A stretch of DNA of 64,000 nucleotides from Clostridioides difficile (GTDB lineage: Bacteria; Bacillota; Clostridia; Peptostreptococcales; Peptostreptococcaceae): positions 310,001-374,000 of the forward strand of contig NZ_JRHN01000038.1 of the NCBI RefSeq assembly GCF_001299635.1. Direction: 5' to 3'. Below the pieces are notes generated by a model. The model was not told where the DNA came from. It did not search any database and saw nothing but the letters and a program-made list of their open reading frames with translations. Below are positions 27,204-35,364 of this stretch, piece after piece. The stretch's first letter is position 1, and each line of letters opens with the position of its first letter. The position numbers were made by a program, and so were the translations under genes.

Positions 27204-27560
27204 TTAACCTTTATTAATATTAATTACACCTATAATATAATCACTAAGAATATTTTTTACTCTTTTAAGCAAATTATTTCCTACTCCCCAATCAATTTGA
27301 AGAAGTCCTATCGAACTTCCAGTTGAAGCAATTTTAACAAGAGTTTTTCCAGTTGTATTTTCACAAATCACCACTAACCCTGAATTACTATTACTTCTTG
27401 CATAATATTTGTCGAAAGTTGTAATTAGTATAAGTTTACCATTCCCTAAGCTATACATATCAGAAAAAACTATATCTGCATCCAAATTCTTTTCTACCAT
27501 TCTCTGTGCTTCTACTGGTGTAATTTTTACAGTAAACACTTCTCTTGACATATCATTCAT
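27204..27560 (-). CDS. Small soluble protein of unknown function (possible DUF6054-like)
   Basis: 118 residues. A beta-rich protein with pattern FTVKITPVEAQRMVEKNLDA, then LILITTFDKYYARS and VVICENTTGKTLVKIASTGS, ending in an amphipathic helix. I tentatively link it to small clostridial DUF6054-like proteins, without certainty. ATG 27560 is 5 bases after AAGGA; a GTG at 27563 is the alternative. It follows a small membrane protein gene by 45 bases. Confidence 0.6.
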   Translation of the reverse strand: MNDMSREVFTVKITPVEAQRMVEKNLDADIVFSDMYSLGNGKLILITTFDKYYARSNSNSGLVVICENTTGKTLVKIASTGSSIGLLQIDWGVGNNLLKRVKNILSDYIIGVININKG

Positions 27561-27608
27561 CACATCCTTAATAAAGATTAATTTTTATCTTAATAAAAAC
27601 GTACTTTT

Positions 27609-27863
27609 TTAGTATTTTCTAACACTTTTATCACATAGTATTCCTATTCCTCCTAATAAAGCCAATATAGAACCAAAATTTCTATACTGTGAAATAGATT
27701 GTTCTAAATATATATTGTATTGGTTGGTATCCATTGTTCCACCATTTTGTCGCATAATACATTCTATATTAAATTGCCCTAAACCTATACAGCAAAATAA
27801 CACTATTATTCCAATTACAAAAGCAAATATACATATTGTAAGTTTAATATCCTTATTTTCCAT
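27609..27863 (-). CDS. Small two-helix membrane protein
   Basis: 84 residues. Helix 1 (LTICIFAFVIGIIVLFCCIG, about 8-28) and helix 2 (FGSILALLGGIGILC, about 62-77) flank a polar loop with cysteine and glutamine. A GAGGTG site lies before the ATG. Probably cotranscribed with the gene at 27.2-27.6 kb. Unrecognised. Confidence 0.55.
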   Translation of the reverse strand: MENKDIKLTICIFAFVIGIIVLFCCIGLGQFNIECIMRQNGGTMDTNQYNIYLEQSISQYRNFGSILALLGGIGILCDKSVRKY

Positions 27864-28023
27864 AAATACACCTCTAATAATTTAGATTTCTTTGTTATTT
27901 TTTACTTAGTGATATATTATCTACATTATACTATACAACATATATATCCATCTATTTCCAAGATTGTAACATTTTCATATATTAGTAATGTGACTATGCC
28001 AATTTAATCTCTAGTTTTAAGTT

Positions 28024-28433
28024 CTACATTCTTCTCCATCTCGAATTAGTTTTTGCTTTTCCTATGTTATCTTTAAATGAAGTGTCAAATCCATTAACCT
28101 CATTCACTTTTACTGTGTAATTTATATATTCTCCTGTTGTAAGCATTATTTTAATAGCTGAAATTCTCACATTCCTCCATAACTATTTTGTAAATCATCA
28201 TTCTTTAAATCAAGAAATACTGTTGATGCTACACATAATTCAGCTACATAGCTATTGTAGTCAATTTCACTTGTATATTGCCTACAACTTTTAACCCTTT
28301 TAGGACACTTTCTTCTTAAGGTTTCATATTCCTCAGAAGATAAAACTCTTAATTTCCATTCGACTGGTTTTCCTTCTTCATCTAAGAATCTATCATCTGC
28401 TACATATTTTACATTGTCAATCTTTGTCGTATT
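28024..28433 (-). pseudogene. XkdN-like phage tail assembly chaperone, frameshifted
   Basis: Frame A reads KIDNVKYVADDRFLDEEGKP, then ...EYETLRRKCPKRVKS..., ...DYNSYVAELCVASTVFLDLK and NSYGGM before TGA at 28169-28167. Another frame then continues ...LTTGEYINYTVKVNEVNGFD and KDNIGKAK to TAG at 28026-28024. Together these follow the PBSX-type XkdN pattern from the DRFxDExGxPxxW region to the GEYxxxxxxVxExNGF ending. The N-terminus is missing (a TGA precedes it). It is a decayed prophage gene. Confidence 0.7.
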
Positions 28434-28948
28434 TCAGACTAAAAAGCACTTGAATTACTCATATTATTTTAATCTCTTCTTATTGTATATTGTACCTGAT
28501 ATTAAATTGAACTTTTTAGCTAATTTCCAATACTCACATGTAAAGCCCATATCTTCATCCAAATACTCACCATTCCGTTATCCAATATTCATATTTAGCC
28601 ATATAACCATCTCGTTTTTGTTTGTTTTGAGAATAAAAAAAGAGCCCTTTTTAGGACTCATACCTTTCATATATAGATGTTATTTAATCATAAAGCTATT
28701 TTCTTTTTCTATTCCTTTGCTTAAATTCTTAAGCTCTTTTCCATTTTTTCATAACAAATACATCATAAGAATCAAAACTATTATTGTTATAAGTATGGAA
28801 AATGAAGCTTTGTTTAAAACTTGTATGGATAAACTATCTATTTCAATAAACAAAGTCAATTCTGTATAAAACCATATCAACATATTATTTCTAGCATTTA
28901 AATCTACTACAGTTATATTGTCCTATATATTTATTTTTTCTATTATTA
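28434..28948. other. Degenerate phage-like stretch
   Basis: No intact gene. On the minus strand a broken frame with a hydrophobic run SILITIIVLILMMYLL, a stop, then KNGKELKNLSKGIEKENSF (about 28690-28800) resembles a small membrane or holin-like gene. It is followed by a terminator at 28634-28660. A 152-codon plus-strand frame at 28414-28869 lacks coding character. Confidence 0.35.
28634..28660 (-). terminator. Terminator in phage remnant
   Basis: Minus strand GAGTCCT-AAAA-AGGGCTC followed by TTTTTTT. Confidence 0.7.
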
Positions 28949-29074
28949 TTAAATTATAATAGTTTCTTCTTTACTCTTCTTGCCTTTTAATTTCTCATAA
29001 TAAAATAAATATTCTTTTAAATACTCTTCATCCATATTAATTTCTTCCAAAGTATAAAATTCAACTTCAAAGGT
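28949..29074 (-). pseudogene. Fragment of unknown (probably phage) gene
   Basis: The frame reads FEVEFYTLEEINMDEEYLKE and ends ...YYEKLKGKKSKEETIII. It has an in-frame ATG at 29035 (28 codons) but no ribosome site, and the head merges into a 24-base tandem duplication. It is acidic/lysine-rich like a phage structural C-terminus. Not identified. Confidence 0.3.
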
Positions 29075-29116
29075 CAATATCCTTCAAAAACTAAAGGTCA
29101 ATATCCTTCAAAAACT
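29069..29116. repeat. Perfect 24-base tandem duplication
   Basis: The unit starting AAAGGTCAATATCCTTC and ending AAAAACT occurs at 29069-29092 and again at 29093-29116, back to back without mismatch. It lies between the fragment above and a rhodanese gene, and looks like a recent slippage or duplication event. Confidence 0.9.
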
Positions 29117-29150
29117 ATTCGACAATTACAAAATACTCAAATTTTCGCTT

Positions 29151-29552
29151 TTAAGAATTATTTTTTATAGAGTTTATTCCATCCAACAATACTTTAGAAT
29201 CTATTTTTAAATATCTAGAATACATCCAAACAACTGGACTACGAATCCTACCTTTAGAACAAGCAATTATTATCTTTTTACTATTGTTATCACTAATAGA
29301 TAGGAGTTTATTTTTTATATTTTTGCGATTTTTTATTAAACCATATAAAACAATAATTCCTGCAATAGGTTTATTCCTATGCAGAAAATCATATTCTTTT
29401 TCATCAATAACAGAGATATTATGTTGTAATTTAGTTATACTACCATATTCTGTTGGTGTACGTACATCAACAGTTACTTCATCAACGATTTCACTATGTT
29501 TTATTAGATACTGTGGACATAATTTTTTCATGTATACATCTAAGGTTTGCAT
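29151..29552 (-). CDS. Rhodanese-domain protein resembling the MnmH/SelU N-domain
   Basis: 133 residues, one rhodanese fold. VDEVTVDVRTPTEYGSITKL and the INxxxxDEKEYDFL segment resemble the N-terminal rhodanese of tRNA 2-selenouridine synthase. The active-site loop is IIACSKGRIRSPVVWMYSRY with catalytic Cys near 98, close to the C(x)RGxxRS pattern of SelU. The second (P-loop) domain of SelU is absent. A GGAGA site precedes the ATG. It is either a truncated selenouridine synthase or a stand-alone sulfur/selenium carrier. Confidence 0.6.
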   Translation of the reverse strand: MQTLDVYMKKLCPQYLIKHSEIVDEVTVDVRTPTEYGSITKLQHNISVIDEKEYDFLHRNKPIAGIIVLYGLIKNRKNIKNKLLSISDNNSKKIIIACSKGRIRSPVVWMYSRYLKIDSKVLLDGINSIKNNS

Positions 29553-29680
29553 AAGTATCTCTCCTTAATTTTCTGAATAATATATTAATTTATTATACTA
29601 TAAAACAAGTGTACTCTTACAGTCATTTATTAATATAAATTTATAATTATTCTAAAAATGTTTTAAATATATAATAATAT

Positions 29681-29782
29681 TTATACAGAGATTTTACTTG
29701 AGTTTAATTGAATCTTTAAAGCATTATTTTCATAAGGTTTTATATCTTCTAAATTTAAATACACAACTTCTCTTTTATTCAT
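29681..29782 (-). pseudogene. Truncated ParB/Spo0J-like nuclease-domain start (33 codons)
   Basis: A strong GGAGG site leads to MNKREVVYLNLEDIKPYENN, then ALKIQLNSSKISV and TAA. The LxDIKPYENNA motif is the start of ParB-type domains found in phage and ICE DNA methylase/ParB proteins. The rest of the domain is missing. A mobile-element remnant. Confidence 0.5.
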
Positions 29783-29805
29783 TTGATGCCTCCAATTCAT
29801 TAAAT

Positions 29806-29835
29806 AAAAAAAGAACACTTACTAGTGTTCTTTAA
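29806..29835 (-). terminator. Terminator overlapping end of 29.8-30.4 kb gene
   Basis: Minus strand AAAGAACACT, loop, AGTGTTCTTTTTTT. The stop codon of the upstream gene lies inside the first arm. Confidence 0.8.
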
Positions 29836-30398
29836 TATACTTTTATTGGTATTCTAAATTCCTTTGTCTCCATATTATCAGCTGATAATACTACCTCTAT
29901 ATAAACGTCTTTTTTAAGCATAACACAGTTTCTAAAATTAAATTGCTCTATTCTAAAATTTATTCCTTTATGGATTGTAGTATTATCTTTGGGATGCCAT
30001 CTAAGCTCACTATTTATTTGTTCAAAGTTATTATTTTCTTCAATCTCTACTTCCATATTAATAAATTTCAAACTTAATATAGGGCTTTTTGCAACAATTG
30101 TACTTTTGTTTTCTATTACAAAATCAACTAAGTTATTACTACGAATCTTAGTATAGATACCAGGTTTATCATCTATCTTATTAGAATCAAGTCTAATATA
30201 TCCATTACCATTTTCATAATAATCACCAGCTATATTATTCTCATTATTTCTTCTATATTTTAATATCAATTTGGCTTGTTTATTAGATTCCATAAAAGCT
30301 ATAATTGATATAATCAAGGCTGCTATTGACGCAAATGATGCAATTACAGAAATTATATTTATATAGTTACCAAGAAATTCATTAAACTGATTAAACAT
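29832..30398 (-). CDS. Single-pass membrane protein of unknown function
   Basis: 188 residues. One N-terminal helix (IISVIASFASIAALIISIIAF, about 15-36) is followed by a beta-rich domain (50-188) with repeated strand patterns such as YIEVVLSADNMETKEFRIPI. The ribosome site AAGGAGAAA is good. It lies inside the remnant region, between a ParB-like fragment and decayed frames, and may belong to the same lost element. Family unrecognised. Confidence 0.6.
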   Translation of the reverse strand: MFNQFNEFLGNYINIISVIASFASIAALIISIIAFMESNKQAKLILKYRRNNENNIAGDYYENGNGYIRLDSNKIDDKPGIYTKIRSNNLVDFVIENKSTIVAKSPILSLKFINMEVEIEENNNFEQINSELRWHPKDNTTIHKGINFRIEQFNFRNCVMLKKDVYIEVVLSADNMETKEFRIPIKVY

Positions 30399-30491
30399 AT
30401 CTTTTTCTCCTTAAAAACATTACTTTATCTTATTATAGTTGTATAATATTTTTTACATTTATTTTTAATTTATTACACAAACTTCTTACAT

Positions 30492-30520
30492 AAAAAAAGA
30501 CCATCTATAAAGATGATTCT
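30492..30520 (-). terminator. Terminator-like hairpin A
   Basis: Minus strand CATCT-TTAT-AGATG then GTCTTTTTTTA. A near copy lies at 30825-30852. Confidence 0.55.
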
Positions 30521-30664
30521 CTAGACTAAGTATCTATGTTTTTGTTTATACTCTGTAACAGCATCATTTCATGCTTCTTGCTCTCTTATTCCTTTTTCTC
30601 TAGCAATTCTTTGTGCTATCTTTCTAACTAATTCAGCACTTTTTAATATTCCTATACTAACCAC
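30521..30664 (-). pseudogene. Short gene with in-frame TGA
   Basis: From GTG 30664 the frame reads VSIGILKSAELVRKIAQRIA, REKGIREQEA, a TGA at 30571-30569, then NDAVTEYKQKHRYLV to TAG. The sequence continues sensibly through the TGA if it replaced a TGG (Trp). It looks like a small helical protein with a nonsense mutation. Family not recognised. Confidence 0.4.
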
Positions 30665-30824
30665 TTCCTTATCTCTATTTTACATTATATCATATAATAA
30701 AGAATAAAGCTAATTATTAGCCAACAGGTACTAATATTAGTTTAGATAATTTCTATTAATTCCTTAATCTTTTTATATACTTCTTTAAATTTAATAACTT
30801 CATTGTCCTCTTAATTTATTGTAT

Positions 30825-30852
30825 AAAAAAAGAGCATCTATAAAGATAGTCT
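30825..30852 (-). terminator. Terminator-like hairpin B
   Basis: Minus strand ATCTTTATAGATGCTC followed by TTTTTTT. It is nearly the same sequence as hairpin A, 333 bases away, suggesting duplication of a gene end. Confidence 0.5.
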
Positions 30853-30867
30853 AAATCCTATATATTT

Positions 30868-31013
30868 TTATTTCTCATCTTTACACCAATTCCTGTCAGT
30901 CTTACCATTTATATAAGTTCTCACTATTTCACCACAATCTAAGCATAAGTCAAAATATGTTTTAGATACCTTAGAGGAAAATTTTGTATTGTATTCCAAA
31001 CATCTTTTCCTAG
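30868..31013 (-). pseudogene. C-terminal fragment with cysteine pair (zinc-ribbon-like)
   Basis: The frame reads KRCLEYNTKFSSKVSKTYFD, then LCLDCGEIVRTYINGKTDRN and WCKDEK before TAA at 30870-30868. The CxxC followed by a later cysteine resembles a small zinc ribbon. No start codon with a ribosome site is present. Confidence 0.35.
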
Positions 31014-31021
31014 AGTATTAA

Positions 31022-31162
31022 ATTCCTATTCTAAATATGAAAGTGGTTTCTGAAAGGTTGGGTCATACATATATAAAAATAACTATGAATAGATATTCTA
31101 TTGTTTTAGAGGAAATGGCCAAAGAAGTCTCTAACAATTTAAGCAAAACATTATTCAGATAA
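31022..31162 (+). pseudogene. Tyrosine integrase C-terminal remnant
   Basis: The frame MKVVSERLGHTYIKITMNRY then SIVLEEMAKEVSNNLSKTLF and R-stop is the last part of a Tn916/phage-type tyrosine recombinase: ERLGH carries the second catalytic His and NRYS the nucleophile Tyr. It resembles the end of the intact integrase at 50.9-52.0 kb. The upstream body is gone (TAA at 31028-31030). It marks the edge of a lost integrated element. Confidence 0.8.
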
Positions 31163-31164
31163 AC

Positions 31165-31240
31165 AAAAAACTGACTGTCAGTTAAATGTCAGTTAGACCT
31201 AAAAAAGGAATTTGTCAGTTAAGTGTCAGTCAGTTTTTTT
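31165..31240. terminator. Terminator with internal TGTCAGTTAA repeats, possible att-adjacent region
   Basis: AAAAAACTGACTG (31165-31177) pairs with CAGTCAGTTTTTTT (31227-31240). Inside are two 18-base direct repeats, TGTCAGTTAAATGTCAGT (31176-31193) and TGTCAGTTAAGTGTCAGT (31213-31230), with one mismatch. The hairpin terminates the integrase remnant and, in the other direction, the RpiR gene. The repeats lie where integrase arm or core sites are usually found; that is inference. Confidence 0.65.
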
Positions 31241-31312
31241 ATAATATCTTTGTTTAAATAGGGCTAGATTTGAACGTTTTAACCCTTGAAACTATTTATT
31301 AATATACAAAAT

Positions 31313-32185
31313 TTACTCATATACAGAATATCTTTTCCAAATTTGTTCTAAATCATCAAAGTGTTGTTTAATATCTTCTTTCTCTTTCATTCCAACAGAT
31401 ATAGCAAGAGCATTTGAAATACTAAGTGCTGGAACTAAAGAATCTACAAATGAAGCCATATTACTTTTAACTAAAAGAGTATTATCTGCAAGTGATGCTA
31501 CTGGTGCAAACAAACTATCTGTTAATGATATTACATGTGCTCCCTTTTCCTTAGCATAATCGACAATTTGATAAGATTTTTTTGAATAACGAGGGAAACT
31601 AATTGCAACTATAACATCTTCTTCATTTATTCTTACAATTTGCTCAAAAGCATCTCCCATATCCATTCTAATTATATGAACATTGTCAAGTATTATATCT
31701 AAGTAAAAACCTAAATATTGAGCTACTACAAAAGAACTTCTCATACCAAGTATATATATCTTTCTGGCTCTTAAAAGTTTATTAGAAGCTTCTTTAAATG
31801 CTCTTTCATCAATTTCTTCTAATGTGGACCTTATATTATCTATATCACTCTTTAAAACTTTGTTTAATATTGCAAAATCATCGGAATAATCATGTGCCAT
31901 TTCAACTCTTTGTACTGTAGTTAGTTTATTTTTTATGAGTTCTTGAAGTGCTGCTTGTAATTTAGGATATCCACTATAACCTAAGGCATTTGCAAATCTT
32001 ACAACAGTAGACTCACTTACACCTACAGTTTCACCTAATTTACATGCAGTCATAAATGCAACTTTATCATAATTATTTAAAATATATTGTGCTATAAGTT
32101 TTTGACCTTTACTCAATCTCGTATACTGAGATTGTATATTTGATATCAAATGTTTACTGTCCTTCATTTCATTTGTTTCTTCCAT
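31313..32185 (-). CDS. MurR/RpiR-family transcriptional regulator
   Basis: 290 residues. The N-terminal HTH (about 15-85) contains LSKGQKLIAQYILNNYDKVAF and VGVSESTVVRFANALGYSGYP. The C-terminal SIS sugar-phosphate-binding domain (about 125-270) contains ARKIYILGMRSSFVVAQYLG and VIVAISFPRYSKKSYQIVDYA. Such regulators sense phosphosugars or related ligands. No transport or sugar gene is adjacent, so the target is unknown. The 400-base gap upstream (32186-32585) holds only AT-rich sequence and a TTAAGAG/CTCTTAA inverted repeat. Confidence 0.9.
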   Translation of the reverse strand: MEETNEMKDSKHLISNIQSQYTRLSKGQKLIAQYILNNYDKVAFMTACKLGETVGVSESTVVRFANALGYSGYPKLQAALQELIKNKLTTVQRVEMAHDYSDDFAILNKVLKSDIDNIRSTLEEIDERAFKEASNKLLRARKIYILGMRSSFVVAQYLGFYLDIILDNVHIIRMDMGDAFEQIVRINEEDVIVAISFPRYSKKSYQIVDYAKEKGAHVISLTDSLFAPVASLADNTLLVKSNMASFVDSLVPALSISNALAISVGMKEKEDIKQHFDDLEQIWKRYSVYE

Positions 32186-32585
32186 TTTTTTCTCCTTTTA
32201 GTTATACAAACTATTTTGTTTTTGTTAATATTGTCTTTTTCTGTAAAAATTCTATTATTTTGTTTTTATCTCAACTTCATATTAATTTTTATTATAACTT
32301 CTTAAACTCATAAAATTCTAACTTTTCTGTACCTTATACATCACATAGTATTTTCGATTAAATTTATTATACCATCTTTCCTTGCATTTTTTAATATTTA
32401 TCCAATATTTCTTTTAAATTTTTCAATTTTTACTCATTTAAAAGTTTCCTATCTTATTTTGCATATTTAAGTATATATTTTATTTTAAAAGCAAACTATC
32501 GTATGCTTATTATTTAAAGTATTTTTAAGAGGTCACAATATATATATTAACTCTTAATAGAATCTTGTCAAGTTTTTTTTAGTAT

Positions 32586-33167
32586 TTATTGTGATTTTTT
32601 CTTTTCAATTAAAATCAATTGTGGTGGGTTATTGACTTGATTTAAAAATCTAGATTCTAAAACATTAAATTCATCCTGACTTAAATTATTGATAAGATTA
32701 TATATACAATCTCTTTCCTCTTGACCTCCATCATGCCCTGTATATATAGCGATACTTATTACTCCATTTTCTTTTAACATTTTTAAACTCAACTTTATAG
32801 CTTTTAAAGTTGTATCTGGTTTGGTTATAATTGAATGTTTTGCTCTTGGAAGATATCCTAAATTAAATAAAACACATGAAACTTCTTCTTTTATATATTT
32901 ATTCATATTTTCATGACCATCTAATATTAGTTTTACTCTGTCTACATAGCCTTCTTTTTCTATTTTTTTACTTGTAGACTTTATTGCTTCTTCTTGTACA
33001 TCAAAGGCATATACAAACCCTTTTTCTCCAACCTTTTCAGCCAGATACATTGTATCATATCCATTTCCCATAGTAGCATCAATTACTATATCACCTTTAC
33101 TTATAACCTTTTCTAAATAAAATTTATTTATATCTGTAATTTTAGTTAAATATTTTGCATATGCCAT
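32586..33167 (-). CDS. mnmM: tRNA mnm5-type methyltransferase (YtqB/MnmM-like)
   Basis: 193 residues of the small SAM-dependent family first called rRNA-methylase YtqB. The SAM motif VIDATMGNGYDTMYLAEKVG (about 28-47) with the DATxGNGxDT signature is diagnostic. FNLGYLPRAKHSIITKPDTT supplies the catalytic NxGYLP and basic substrate loop. YTGHDGGQEERDCI is the C-terminal signature. Family members complete the mnm5 modification of wobble uridine in tRNA. It lies 42 bases after the pseudouridine synthase gene, in the same direction. Confidence 0.85.
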   Translation of the reverse strand: MAYAKYLTKITDINKFYLEKVISKGDIVIDATMGNGYDTMYLAEKVGEKGFVYAFDVQEEAIKSTSKKIEKEGYVDRVKLILDGHENMNKYIKEEVSCVLFNLGYLPRAKHSIITKPDTTLKAIKLSLKMLKENGVISIAIYTGHDGGQEERDCIYNLINNLSQDEFNVLESRFLNQVNNPPQLILIEKKKSQ

Positions 33168-33209
33168 AATACTATCTCTCCCTACTGTTAACCTTATTTC
33201 ATTGTTATC

Positions 33210-33926
33210 TTATTTTATTGACTTTAAATATTTTATTTCATCTTCTGTTAAGTATCTATATTCTCCGACTTTTATATCTTTTAATTCTATCTTACCTACA
33301 GAAATTCTTCTTAAATTTAAAACTGGATGATTTATAGCCTTACACATTTTTCTCACTTGTCTATTTCTTCCCTCATGTATAGTTATTTCACATACAGAAT
33401 AATTCTTTTCTTTATTTTCTTTAGTTACTCTTATTTTAGCAGGTGCTGTTGTGTAATCTTCTATGTTTAATCCTCTTTCAAACTTTCTTATTTCATCATT
33501 ACTTATAATTCCCTTCACACTTGCTACATATGTTTTGTTAACCTCATGTTTTGGGTGAGTAAGTTTATATGTTAAGTCTCCATCATTAGTAAGTATCAAT
33601 AATCCACTAGTTTCATAATCTAGTCTACCTATTGGATACACTCTTTCTTTCACATCTTTAAGTATATCTATTACACTTGGTCTATTAAACTGGTCTTTCA
33701 CTGTAGTTATATATCCTTCTGGCTTATTTAACACTATATATACATGCTTTTCACTTGGCTTTACTTTTTTATTATCAAATTCCACTATATCCTTATCTTC
33801 CTCAATATTAAATGATAACTCTTTTATTACGTTTCCATTTACCTTTATTCTTCCTTCAAGAATAATTTCTTCTGCTTTTCTTCTAGATGCAATCCCACAA
33901 GAAGCTATATACTTATTAATTCTCAT
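33210..33926 (-). CDS. rluB: Pseudouridine synthase, RsuA/RluB family
   Basis: 238 residues. An N-terminal S4 domain (MRINKYIASCGIASRRKAEEIILEGRIKVNG) binds RNA. The catalytic core has PIGRLDYETSGLLILTNDGDLT with the catalytic Asp in GRLDYETSG, and EGRNRQVRKMCKAINHPV near the end. The RluB subtype (23S rRNA) is inferred from overall similarity; RsuA-like specificity cannot be excluded. It is probably cotranscribed with mnmM, a pairing of two RNA-modifying enzymes. Confidence 0.9.
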   Translation of the reverse strand: MRINKYIASCGIASRRKAEEIILEGRIKVNGNVIKELSFNIEEDKDIVEFDNKKVKPSEKHVYIVLNKPEGYITTVKDQFNRPSVIDILKDVKERVYPIGRLDYETSGLLILTNDGDLTYKLTHPKHEVNKTYVASVKGIISNDEIRKFERGLNIEDYTTAPAKIRVTKENKEKNYSVCEITIHEGRNRQVRKMCKAINHPVLNLRRISVGKIELKDIKVGEYRYLTEDEIKYLKSIK

Positions 33927-34117
33927 ACATAATCCTTTCTTATCTTAAATTATATGTTATTTGATATTTTTATCAATGTTAATTTTGTTACATTATTATA
34001 CTATACTAGACCTTGATTAAAAACAAGATAAAAAATTATTTAATTTTCCTAAATAATTGTAATTTCTTTTCACATACTATTAATATGTAATAGCTGACTA
34101 AACACTATTTTAAGGAA

Positions 34118-35203
34118 GTGATTATTATTTCAAAAGAAAATGTAAAATACTATTTAATAGTCGTGTTTATTGGAATTTTATTTTTTAAATTTGTTAATAC
34201 TCCATCAGATTTTATATCTAGTATTGAAGGATTCTTAAAGTTTTTTGGCCCATTTTTTCTAGCTATTTTGCTTGCTTTACTTTTAAATCCATTAGTAATG
34301 CTTTTTGAAATAAGATTTAAAGCACATAGGCTTTTGGCTATTTTTATAGCTTATATATTTATAGGTCTTATTTTAGCTTTTGGAATTAGATTGTTAATTC
34401 CATCAATCGCCAATACATTAAACAGGTTAATAAGTGAAATGCCTATGTACACTGATTATATAAACAATTTTATAGAAAAAAATATGTCAAACATAGATTT
34501 TTTAAAGACTTTAGTTCCTCACATACAACATAGCTTAGATAATGTGTTAAAAGAGGCAAATGATTCCATTAGTAGAATTCCTAAAAACTTATTAGTCTAT
34601 GCACTTAGTATATCTTCTATGTTATTTAATATGACAATGGGATTTATACTGTCTATATATATTATATATGACAAAGAAAAAATTGCATTGGGGTTTAAAA
34701 AATTACTATACTCTTCTACTGATAGAAACAAAGCAGATGATATTATAGAATTCTTTAGAACTACTCATGACATTTTCTATGATTATTTGATTGGTAGAAT
34801 ATTAGACTCTCTTATTATTGGTATAATTGCATTCTTAGGATTTCAATTTGTTATCAGAATAGAAAATGCTTTATTTTTAGCTTCAATAATATTCTTAGGT
34901 AATATAATACCGTATTTTGGTCCTTTTATTGGTGCAATACCTCCAATAGCCATGACAATCTTATATAGCCCACAAAAAACTATCTGGGTTGTTATATTCA
35001 TATTTATATTACAACAACTAGATGGAAACTTTATAGAACCAAAAGTTATGGGTAATCAAGTTGGTATAGGAGCTATATGGGTAATTTCTGCAATTTTAAT
35101 AGGTCAATCTCTATTTGGTTTTATAGGTGTTTTCCTTTCAGTGCCAATAGCAGCTGTTGTAAAAACTTATGTTGATAAATATATAGATAATCGGCTACAA
35201 TAA
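34118..35203 (+). CDS. AI-2E family (PerM-type) membrane transporter
   Basis: 361 residues with about eight membrane segments. The PFFLAILLALLLNPLVMLFE opening, the amphipathic middle (about 95-150), GFILSIYIIYDKEKIALGFK and the end FGFIGVFLSVPIAAVVKTYVDKY are typical of the AI-2E/PerM family. Members include exporters and sodium/proton antiporters. The start is unusual: the GTG at 34118 overlaps the AAGGAAG ribosome site. ATT codons at 34124 and 34127 are better spaced, so a non-standard ATT start is possible. Confidence 0.88.
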   Translation: MIIISKENVKYYLIVVFIGILFFKFVNTPSDFISSIEGFLKFFGPFFLAILLALLLNPLVMLFEIRFKAHRLLAIFIAYIFIGLILAFGIRLLIPSIANTLNRLISEMPMYTDYINNFIEKNMSNIDFLKTLVPHIQHSLDNVLKEANDSISRIPKNLLVYALSISSMLFNMTMGFILSIYIIYDKEKIALGFKKLLYSSTDRNKADDIIEFFRTTHDIFYDYLIGRILDSLIIGIIAFLGFQFVIRIENALFLASIIFLGNIIPYFGPFIGAIPPIAMTILYSPQKTIWVVIFIFILQQLDGNFIEPKVMGNQVGIGAIWVISAILIGQSLFGFIGVFLSVPIAAVVKTYVDKYIDNRLQ

Positions 35204-35272
35204 CTTATATTTATTGTATATACTTTTAAATTTTTAATTTCAAATTTAGTTGCTTTTTATTGAACTATTTTA

Positions 35273-35321
35273 TAAAAAATTAGCCCTTAACAAAAACAAT
35301 TTGCTAAGAGCTAATTTTTTA
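35273..35321. terminator. Bidirectional terminator
   Basis: AAAAAATTAGC and GCTAATTTTTT close a stem with internal CTTA/TAAG pairing. It is shared by the transporter and the convergent lipoprotein gene. Confidence 0.8.
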
Positions 35322-35364
35322 TAATGCATATTTTATTTATTAAAAATATATGCACATTTTATAT

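Noticed and set aside
28414-28869. A 151-codon plus-strand frame in the phage remnant
   Set aside because: It has low-complexity hydrophobic content, no ribosome site, and overlaps minus-strand fragments that match phage genes.
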